Shown here one piece after another: positions 45,501 to 54,099 of a DNA stretch of 64,000 nucleotides; the stretch's first letter is position 1; the number at the start of each line of letters is the position of its first letter. The position numbers and the translations under genes were made by a program. Location of the stretch: positions 19,331-83,330 of the forward strand of contig VCJN01002214.1 of the NCBI GenBank assembly GCA_006384855.1, written 5' to 3'. The DNA comes from Tetraselmis striata. Its lineage: Eukaryota; Chlorophyta; Chlorodendrophyceae; Chlorodendrales; Chlorodendraceae. The notes beneath the pieces were generated by a model, which saw nothing but the letters and a program-made list of their open reading frames with translations, did not search any database and had not been told where the DNA came from.

Positions 45501-48105
45501 GGAGGGGAGGGGGGGGGCACCTGGAAGCGGCGCGCAAAGGCGGGGTCGCCCTCGATATGGCGGCGGTACTCCTCCGGCGTGGTGGCGCCCAGGCAGTGCA
45601 GCTCGCCGCCTGTCACCGGTGCGGCTCAGTGTGGCGGAGGAGGGTGACTGGCAGGAGGAGGAGGAGGGGGAGGAAGGGGGATGCCATGACTGGCAGCGTC
45701 GGGGTGATGAGCAAGTCTGATGAGGCATGAGCGATGATGGTATGCGCTGACGTCAAGTCTGTGTGATGTTATGTCCCCTGTTGGGCAGCGGAGGCGGGGG
45801 ACACCAGTGTTTGCATGTGCCTCTCCTGCATGAGCGATGAAGTCATGGAAGATAAAGGGATGTGGACGCCCCTCCTGAGCAGTGGAGTCGTCAAGGGGGG
45901 CATAACATGCGGTGGTGCCTTTTGTTCCATGTGGGTTGTAGGACTGTGAATGGCAGCCCCTCCTCGTCTGTCATAGGAAGGACCTCGAGGATCCAAAATG
46001 ATGGTGTAGTGAAGGGGTTTGCGAATGGGAATTGGCAAGTGGCCTTGTCGAAGACCACATCAGGTGGCTAACTGCGAGGAAGGGGGGGGAGGGGAGGGGG
46101 GGGGGGGGGGGGGGCGCACGGGCGAGCGCGGGCTTGAGGAGGTTGGCGGCGTCCATGCTCCCATCCGTCCGCCCCGCGTTGACTGCGTTGGGCAGGGGGC
46201 GTGCCCACTCTTTGTATGGGTCCGCTGTAAACGTTGCTGTGTCTCACCTCGCGAGGAAGGAGAAACTAAACGCATCTGGAAATACACCTCCCACAAACAT
46301 TGCGCAGAATCCCTGGCTCCGACACTGGGCGGAAACTGTTTTGGGACCCGTGGACCCAATTCAACGGTAGGGGCGGATGAAGGCCAGGGGTGGGGAGGAG
46401 GGATGGCTTGCGCTTTCTGGAATAACGCGAAAGCAAACAGAGGCGGTCCATGCGGTGCAGCCACTAGCATTCATTGCGCACAGCCTCACGCTGCTGGGCT
46501 GGGAGGAGGCATCCGTAGCGGCTTGAAATATGGAGGAGAGGATTGAGCCGACAGCCGCAGGAGCAGCAGCAGCAGGAGCAAGAGCAGCCGCAGGATTGGC
46601 GGTGGTGGTTGCATGGCAGCGCCTCTATGGGCATGCAGCTGCGGGGGAGGCGGAGGCCAATGTTGCGGGGGGGGAGGGGGGGTCGTGGCGCACCCAGCAT
46701 GTGCAGCTCGTCCACAAACAGCAGCACGCCCCCTCGTGCGGCGCGCACCTCCATGAGCACCGCCTGCCGCGATGGGGACGGGGCAGCTGAGGGCGGCATG
46801 GCAGCCCGTAGAGAAGGGGGGGGGGGGGGGGGCATGGGTGGAGAGAGGCGAGGCGCGAGGTGGAGCGGATGCTACGGCTCTGGCCCACCTGCAGCCGCTC
46901 CTCGAAGGCGCCACGGTACTGCGTGCCCGCCACGAGGCTGCCCACATCCAGCGAAATCATGCGCTTGCCAGCAAACCTGGAGGTAGCGGAGTAGCGGGGC
47001 GGGGCGCAGGGGCGGAGGGTGAGAATCCACAGGGAGGTGGGAGGAGGGGGAGGCGCATCCCTCCCCAGCCCCGTGGCGGGATCGGCAGGCGGCGGCTCAC
47101 CCCGGGGGCGCCACCGGCCCCGCCAGCAGCTGCGCCAGCCCCTCCGCCACCGCGGTCTTCCCCACGCCCGCCTCGCCCACCAGCACCGCGTTGTTCTTCG
47201 ACTTGCGCATCAGAACGCGCAGCACGCGCTGCACGGCGTCCTGCCGGCCAGCGTTGACATGGGAACGGCAGGGGTGGGAGCCAATTGGGGGCTAAGTAAG
47301 AAAGGGGGAGGGGGTGAATCCCATGTTAAGTGTGATAAGGGGTGCAGCATTTTTGCCAACTAGTCTCCCCCCCTTTCCCCCCTTCACTCCTGCCCTGTCG
47401 CTTTCTCCCTTGCTCTCCATGTCTCCTTGCTCTCCACAACCCATCAACCCATCAACACAACCCATCAACACATCCACCCCCGTCGAGACACGCCCAGAGC
47501 TGGCGCCACTCGCCAGCGCTGGCACCGCCCCAGCCGCCAGTGTGAAAGTGTGGAGGGAGGGATAGGGGTCACGCCAGACCTGCCGGCCGATCAGCGGGTC
47601 CAGCCGCCCCTCAGCCGCCTCGCGCGTCAGGTCGCGGCCGTACTTGTGCAGCGCGCTGCCCGCAGACCGCTTGGTCGCCGTGCGCCCCGATTGGCGCGCC
47701 CTGCGGCGCGGGGCAGACAGGGCGCCGCCAACGCGTGCATCAGCGACGAGCCGCATGGTGCCAGCCAGAAGGGGCGGCCGAGGGGCGTCCTCGACGAGCC
47801 GGTCGCCGCGCGGCGCCGCTTGTTAAATGCGCGCGGTTCGGCCCGCCGACCAACCGGTCGCCAGCATCCGTGCGCCGGGACGCGCACAGTCTACGCGAGC
47901 GCAGGGCGGTGGCGGAGCAGACACGGGGGACCCACCGGTACACCTCCTGGAAGGCGCGGTCAGTGGCCTGGTCGCCGGCGCCATCGGCCTCGGCGGAGGT
48001 GGAGAATTGGGCGGCTGCCGGCGGGGTGAGCAGGGCCCGAGGGGCTGATGCCGACGAGACGGAGGCGCGCCACAGGGCCAGGCCCGACAGCACGGGCGCG
48101 CGCAT
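35647..48105 (-). CDS. Divergent mitochondrial Hsp100/ClpB-like AAA+ protein with zinc-ribbon insert (20 exons)
   Basis: Exons: 48105-47936, 47655-47580, 47240-47101, 46976-46889, 46763-46694, 46182-46120, 45609-45521, 45412-45348, 45221-45165, 44921-44841, 43978-43660, 43267-42803, 41308-41267, 41042-40979, 40511-40371, 39764-39643, 38765-38655, 37414-37178, 36405-36247, 35814-35647; 908 residues. Presequence residues 1-40 (Arg/Ser/Ala, AQFSTSA), no Clp-N domain. D1 is intact: Walker A 104-112 (GEAGVGKTA), pore-loop Y149, Walker B D176-E177, sensor ATT 211-213, Arg finger R229-R230. In place of the M domain: C388, C391, C407, C410 as a zinc ribbon, then a Pro/Glu-rich linker and a VTEEDV-type helix. 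D2 keeps Walker A (597-604), GYVG pore loop (Y645) and R778, but Walker B reads VDNVD (N670 for E), sensor 1 has R711 for N and sensor 2 has Q837 for R. D1 hydrolysis with a structural D2 is inferred. The last exon is the least certain. Confidence 0.82.
39444..39515 (+). repeat. (CA)n/(TA)n microsatellite in an Hsp100 intron
   Basis: About 25 CA units followed by a short (TA) run, inside intron 16 of the Hsp100 gene. Not coding. Confidence 0.95.
42451..42595 (+). repeat. 15-bp minisatellite, unit GGCTCCGAAACCATT
   Basis: Five adjacent imperfect units at 42451-42532 and one more at about 42575, in intron 12 of the Hsp100 gene. The core word CTCCGAAACCA also heads each copy of the 18.9-19.6 kb tandem repeat and occurs singly near 36559 and 48339. 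Confidence 0.75.
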
Positions 48106-48536
48106 CGGGGCAGCTCCCCCTTGCTAGCGGTGCCCCGGTAGCCGTCCTAGGAGTCCCGTCCTCCTCCAGCGTCGCTTGTTTATGTCGGGCCCTATGTGGA
48201 CGTCGTTCGTCGATGGCGTCCTTCCGCCATCAAGCACCAACTTCGTCAAGGGTGTGAGCAGCATTGGCGCGTCATCATCCAGCAGCAGATGACGACGCGG
48301 GCTGATGACTTGTCCGCCTGCGCGCAATACCGCGCTGCTCCGAAACCAACTGTTGCCTTGCGGCAGCTGAAATTCTTTATGCTAATAATCTATCCCTATA
48401 TATAGCGATAATAATTTGTGTAACTATCACGATTACGACTATTCTACCTTTACATAAGGGTGAAATAAACTGCAGGTATGGCGGTACGTTACCCGTGCCG
48501 ACTGCCATCATCGTCGATGATCAGCGAACCATTAGA

Positions 48537-48587
48537 TATAAATCCTTATTAATATATGATGTAATATTATATTAATAAGGATTTATA
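48537..48587. repeat. Perfect 20-bp inverted repeat with 11-nt loop
   Basis: Arms 48537-48556 and 48568-48587 are exact reverse complements (TATAAATCCTTATTAATATA and its complement); the loop is 48557-48567. It is AT-rich. It could be a foldback transposon relic or a hairpin transcript; the context is intergenic, 430 bases upstream of the Hsp100 start on the other side of its promoter. Confidence 0.9.
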
Positions 48588-49192
48588 CATGTACCTGATG
48601 TATGTATGTACATGCCGCCCTGCTGCTCGCGAGCGGCGAGGCACCTGCTATACCCGTCCACAAAATGATTTGCAAGGTGTTCAATTGATGATTTTAGTCG
48701 CTGTAAACCCTGTATCAATATTATTCGCACGGAGGAGCATCAGCGTCAAATTGCTACTCATGGAAGGCGGGCGGCGCGTGCAAGTAAGGCTGGGAGCGGG
48801 ACATCACCGGCCGCGCCTGCCGTGCGCCCGCGCAGCTCACATTCTTGTATTGCACATCTGCATGCGTATGTTATCTCTATACAATTGACCCGTGCAGCAG
48901 CAGCAAGGAGCACGGCACGGCATTTAAATGAGCGATGATGAATGTCTGCAACAACACATCTATACGAATATAAATGCGCCATCTGAGTGTCTGATTCAAT
49001 TCCGGGTTATTATGATTATAATATAAAAGGCAACAAGCACCAATAAATGCTTTACTAGCGCCACCAGTGCCCACTACGACTGCAGTGTGTGCCGAGTGCG
49101 CCGCTGCGAGCGAGAAGCAACGACACATCACCACAAATGCACGCAGCACCGTATCGCCAACTTATCCAAAAAATACTCCCAACTTAAGTACA

Positions 49193-49425
49193 TTATATGA
49201 TAATGAATGAGCTTAAAGCAGCAGTTTGCTTACATAGAAACATATGTAAGGTAATTGCATTACAATTTTTTCATCTATGTATGTAAGAGTCTGCTAATTG
49301 TCACTCTGTAAATTTTGTATCTAGACAATATTTTTTCTATCTGCTGAATCGTTTCGCGAGTTCCGTTTCGCAATTAGCCGCTAGATGATAGCAAACTGCT
49401 ACTACAAGTTCATTCATCATATATG
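49193..49425. mobile_element. MITE-like element with about 36-bp terminal inverted repeats
   Basis: Left arm 49193-49230 (TATATGATAATGAATGAGCT..., ending GCAGCAGTTTGCT) is the imperfect reverse complement of right arm 49390-49425 (AGCAAACTGCTACTACAAGT..., ending ATCATATATG). Total length about 233 bp, AT-rich interior, no ORF. This is the layout of a miniature inverted-repeat element; no clear target-site duplication is visible because both flanks are AT-rich. Confidence 0.65.
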
Positions 49426-49726
49426 TTGTTATACATAATAAATTGTCTTATTGATTAGCCTGATTCTTACCATCTATATTAGGAAATCGGACAGGAGAGC
49501 ACATGCCTACTTGGTAATAAGGGTGTGGCATGTGCTGGTAGGGGAATCAAATTGTCATCAATGTGTCAAATTCGCGCACTCCCTTTCCGGTAACCATTTC
49601 ATACCATGTGTGCAGGTGCTGAGCGAATCTCCGAGATAAAGCACCATATGTATGAGCTAGCCACATCACCCATCCCATCGGATTTGGGCATTACTTGCCT
49701 TTCAGTGCACCGCTGCCAGTCACATG

Positions 49727-49842
49727 GACTATCATCAGGGAAAGCAGAGACAGGCGGGGTACATATTGATATTTGCTTTTGGCGAGAATGATCAGGACGG
49801 ACTATCGTTAGGGAAAGCAGAGACAGGCGGGGTACGTATTGT
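49727..49842 (+). repeat. Two-copy tandem duplication, period 71 bp
   Basis: GGACTATC-T-AGGGAAAGCAG, then AGACAGGCGGGGTAC and TATTG..ATTT, occurs at 49727 and again at 49798 with few changes. Intergenic. Confidence 0.75.
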
Positions 49843-50177
49843 TATTTCTTTTGTTAATTTTTTTATTTCGCCCCTCAGGGACGCTCACACGCTATGCCAT
49901 GCAGAGGAGTTCAGATTTGTTCAGCATTCGATAAGGTTCTGTTTGGCATCCAAAGTCAGGTTGGTAGCTTTGAAGAGTGGCAATCTAATAGTGCAAGGGA
50001 GGGGGTGGGAGAAGGGGGAGGGGCAAAGGGACCAAACTTGCATGTACTCTTACACACGGTGCCCATTGCGCATCATTCCACACAGATGGGAATGTGGCCG
50101 CATTGGCGGCATGGAGATGGCAGTTACATGAACACCGATGGCGCAAACCGCTGGTAACGGATTCATCAGACAGTACG

Positions 50178-50182
50178 TTACA
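50178..50182 (-). promoter_or_regulatory. TGTAA poly(A) signal of the DUF501 gene
   Basis: TGTAA on the - strand about 120 bases after the DUF501 stop; another candidate lies at about 50124. Confidence 0.5.
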
Positions 50183-50299
50183 AGTTCAACGAGCTGTCTG
50201 ACTCTTGCTGGCGTCCACAGGTCTGGGCGCAGTGAGTAAAGAATGAATGAATACACACTCTATGATAGTACAGGCAGTGAGAAACCCCTCCGGCAGGAG

Positions 50300-51560
50300 C
50301 TACTGGTCTGGATCCGCTTGCGCCGCGATTGCCCCACCGCCATCCATGCCCCGCGCTAGAGCATCCTCCCCGCGCTCAAGCATGCCCACGACCCACCGCC
50401 CCACAGGGTTGTCACCCCCTGCCAGAAAGTGCGCCAGGTGGGTGTGCAAACACTTGACCTGCGCCAGCATGCCAGGCGCGCGGATACTTTAGGGGCGTCC
50501 AGTGCCGCAGCGGGCGATTGCCAGCGTGTCAGCACACAACCAGAAGGTCGAAGCCGAGCCGCACATGCGCAACACACCTGATTGGGGTATTCAAGCCCAG
50601 CCACGCCCATATCCCTCAGCTTTGGGGCGTATCCCGCCTCCTCCACGTAGCATCGGTCCTCCTCGCTGAGAGCTGCCCAGCGGGTCTGCCCATACGCAGC
50701 GTGAGCCGCCGCAAGCCCGGACGCGAGCGCCCCCTGTGGCTCCGAGGCCACCTGCTGCTGCAGCTGCTGCACCCACCCTAAATGCTCTAGGCGTCCCACG
50801 CGCTGGCTCAGGCGAGGGCAGACCAGCCAGTACAGGTTGGGCCAGGGAGCAGGGGCATCCGCGCTCCACTTGTTGGCGCTGCCGCCACGCGTATCTCGCC
50901 GGCGGGCCCATGCCGGCCGGCTGTGCTCAGAGGGCTCGGCTCCTGGGGCACTGCCGCTGCTCTTGCTGGTGCGAGCTGGTCCCTGGTCCCGCAGCGGGTA
51001 GCAGCAAAGCACCAGAGGGTGGCCATCCTGTGGATGTCCGTGCAAGCAGATCCCCATCAATAGCAGCAGTAACGAGTGCTGGCGATACCACAATTGCCCA
51101 GGCCCGGACCACGTGGGTCCCTGTGATGGTAAGGAGATGGATCCGATACACATCATTTATTACAGTATTACTGACATACACCATCAGTATTTAAAACGTT
51201 TGTGACATCCCATGGCGATGCAGCCAAATGCCTAGCGGAGTGGAGTGATACCTTCGAGCCAACAATAACTGTGTCTAGTCGCAACCAACGTTCAGTGCCC
51301 CCCCCCCCACCCGCCCCGCCTGTGAGCACGGCTGGTACTTGGCCACGAGGTCCTGTTCCGGGGGCAGGGGCAGGGGGCGGGTCAAGGGGCGATAAGTACG
51401 GGTGAGGGCCGGCGCCGTGGGGCCGCCTTGCCTCCTCATCCCGCGCCGCCACCCCGACGATGCGCACTCGCGGGTCCAGGACCTTCCGGTGCTGGTGCTG
51501 AGCCAGCCAGGCGTCGTCAGCGCCGGTGAACTCTGTCATCAGGGTTGAAGCGGCTGACAT
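50300..51560 (-). CDS. DUF501 family protein (3 exons)
   Basis: Exons 51560-51432, 51027-50578 and 50458-50300; 245 residues, all junctions in frame. The DUF501 pattern is clear: a GVAARD---GHPLVLCCYPL start, PNLYWLVCPRLSQRVGRLE in the middle, an AHAAYGQTRW helix, then GVAGLEYPNQ and, across the last intron, VKCLHTHLAHFLAGGDNPVG, the family's most conserved block. DUF501 is known mainly from bacteria; its biochemical role is not established. The Cys-His pairs in the VKCLH block look like candidate metal or catalytic residues (inference). A Ser/Arg-rich insertion of about 50 residues separates the first strand from the PNLYW block. No obvious targeting peptide is seen. Intron 1 has a GC donor (GAG|GCAAGG). 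Three introns-in-frame exons with host-like composition show it is a resident nuclear gene, not contamination. Confidence 0.88.
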
Positions 51561-53764
51561 GTTTCCCCATTGGTGTGTGGTAGTTATGGCGGCGGTGGTG
51601 ATGGTAGTAGCGCGTGGTGGGGGGTGCGGGGGGGGGGGGGGGGGGGAGTTATCTCGACGGGGTTTGCGCGAATAAGAAATGCTATGTATTGTATGTACGG
51701 AGACGTCAGTCTCCTATGCTGCCCAGGTACAGGTAGGTATCTCCGTACCTGCTAGTATCCCCATACCTCTTCCAGGGGAGGCGTGCCAAAATCGTGATTA
51801 CTCTTTATTATTATATTAGCGATTGTTATTACCATCGCTATATAATAGTGAGTAAAATCTCCGTACCGTGCGCGAGTCATCTCCTGATTGATTATATACA
51901 CCCCTGCACATAAGTTTGGGGTCCCTTTTCGGCAGTCTCAAGACTTCACAAGTCTAGGGTACCTGAACGTAGGGTATATGAGATGAAACCCTGGAATCTC
52001 AGAGGGCTTTATAAAACCTGCATGACGAGTGGCTCAAACCGAAGCTTAATGACCTTTGACTAGGGAATCACGCTGCACTTGGTGCGTGGATGGGCGTCGC
52101 CTGCAACTGCACCAAAACCGGGGTCGGTATCACGCACACGCCGACGCGCGTGCATAGGCAACCAAACGGCGGGATGGCCATGAACGCGTGAGGAAACACA
52201 TTGGCGAGGGGCTCGGGTGCATTTGGTTGGGGTGCAGCCGTGTGGGCGGCGGCCAGTGCATGTCGCGTTGCGATACTGGCATGGCATCAGTGTCGGCCAC
52301 GCGCGGCAACACCCCCTTGACTTCAAAACGCTATAACTTCTCAGGGTTTGCTCAGAAAAACTTTTTAAAAACATCACGCCATTCCTCGTTCAATTTTGCG
52401 TCGGGAACACTTCCATAATCACAAAATCGATTTTTTGGGTCTCCGGAAAAAATCCCCAAAGATGATCATCCAAGTTGCCCCTCACTGCCTCATGTGCCCA
52501 CCCATATCGGGCGCGTGGCTTTGCGCTAAGTGCGTGTCTAAGCCCCATACTCAGTTGCGCGAGAGCGTTATGTATGTGAATGACCACGGACCACCAACAC
52601 TTGGCATGTGCCACCTCCTAGCGATACACACATCTACCAGCCAAAATGCCATTTTCCACATCATTTTTCAAGGAATTTCATATTAATCAAAATCCACGCC
52701 CCTACCGCGCCACCCCGCCCACGAAACGGTGCAACTGGCATTCCACCACGCGCCCCCATAGTAGAGCATTGCCCTACGCCAAGGGGGCCATCGAGCGCCT
52801 CTCCTACGTGCGTTCGCCACAGAAACAGCAGCATTTTCACCCCAAAACTGCTCCCCACAGTGGCCAACTTGACGTTGGGGTGTCACGTCGTGCCTATAGC
52901 GACATGCTTTCAGTGGCCTACACGCACGATGTGTGCAACTTATGCCAAGGGCCGTATCCACCGAGTTTGGTGCGACGAGTGCCGCTATTTCCATAGGTTT
53001 GGACGGTTGGCGCAACCCACAACTTTCTGGCTCCAACGCACCATGCAATGATTTCGCGTTTTTGAAAGGGCGCCCACAAATGGTCGTGTTGTCGCGCGGG
53101 TGGGTATAAAGCGCACAATAGGCGTTCGCCCGAACTATTCCCACTGTAGTTAGCATGTATGCACATGCAGCCGGCGTTATCCTCGCCCATGCATGCGCTT
53201 TGCGATCGAAAATGCAAAACCCGGACTTATGTGGAGGGGTGTATTTACATGAGCTAGCAGCAGAAGGCGATATCGGAAATCACCAAAATAAAAGGCAATC
53301 AGAAAGGTCCTCTACAGCGACTGCGGGGTGGAAGCAGTAACATGAGAAGACGCGATTGACTATAGTACGACGAGCGGCGATTATTCCCGCCGGCAGGGGG
53401 GGTGAGGAGTATTCGGATATATATCGACGGTATTTCGGTAGAAACTCGTCACTTACTTTGGATTACAGTCTCTATGGATACCAATGCATGGGCGCATGGC
53501 GGACGATCATGGATTATGCAAATTATTCGACAATAATCCACGCGAGAAAGAACCGGCCCAGCGCGAGAAAGATAAATGGCAGTAAAGTATGGCCGCGAGG
53601 GGCGGGGGATACGAGGGCCTAGGGGCGGCTAGCTTGAGGGAAGATGAGGTGGCTGTGTGTTTACCCAAAAGGCGCTTTGGTTGGCGTTACACTGTTTTCT
53701 AAGGAAGAAAACCTGTCAGCAGCCTGCAAGAACAACCACGAAGTGAGGGAAAGACGGCGGAGGG
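51561..53764. other. Intergenic region upstream of DUF501
   Basis: There is a poly-G run at 51629-51647 and otherwise moderate-GC unique-looking sequence. Open frames at 52.4-53.1 kb on both strands are of similar length and lack protein character; I read them as non-coding or as remnants of an unidentified repeat. The words near 53312 (CTACAGCGACTGCGGGGTGG, AGCAGTAACA-GAAGA) resemble 5408-5445, suggesting a dispersed repeat. Confidence 0.35.
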
Positions 53765-54093
53765 ACGCAGCCCGCCACACAGTAGGCGGGGCGTGAAGAT
53801 GGAAGATGGGGACAGCAATTAGCCGCCCCGCTAGTGTTTTATAAGAATTCTACCTCGAGTGGAGTCGACTCACAGCGTAGCGTTAGAGTAAGTTGACCGT
53901 GCTCGTTTGTACGACAGTTTCTCTATAAATGAGATTTTGGATGTTGAAGCACACTAATACTACCGTGTTTTTAGTTCAATGTACAGCTCTATGCGCGCGT
54001 TGCATGCGTGCTACATTTGAAACGTGAACGCAGGTAAGCGGGCGCAGCGGTCGCTATGCGGAAAGGAAACCTCAACCAATGGTAGTAAACAGT
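53765..54093 (-). repeat. 3' terminal direct repeat of the retroelement
   Basis: About 330 bases that align in direct orientation with 56761-57075 (AGCCCGCCACA, GATGGAAGATGGGGACAGCAA, GTCGACTCACAGCGTAG, GTTGACCGTGCTCGTT, GGGCGCAGCGGT, AATGGTAGTAAACA). They differ at many positions, so the insertion is old. Confidence 0.75.
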
Positions 54094-54099
54094 TTACTT

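Larger units (their letters stand above)
48106..50299. other. Intergenic region between Hsp100 and DUF501 genes
   Basis: This includes the presumed Hsp100 promoter (48.1-48.4 kb), a long hairpin, a MITE-like element and a short tandem duplication, listed separately. No protein-coding gene is seen. Confidence 0.5.

Noticed and set aside
52608..53051. 147-residue open frame on the + strand, with overlapping frames of equal length on both strands
   Set aside because: No domain, no codon bias, no splice context; equal-length antisense frames argue for non-coding sequence.
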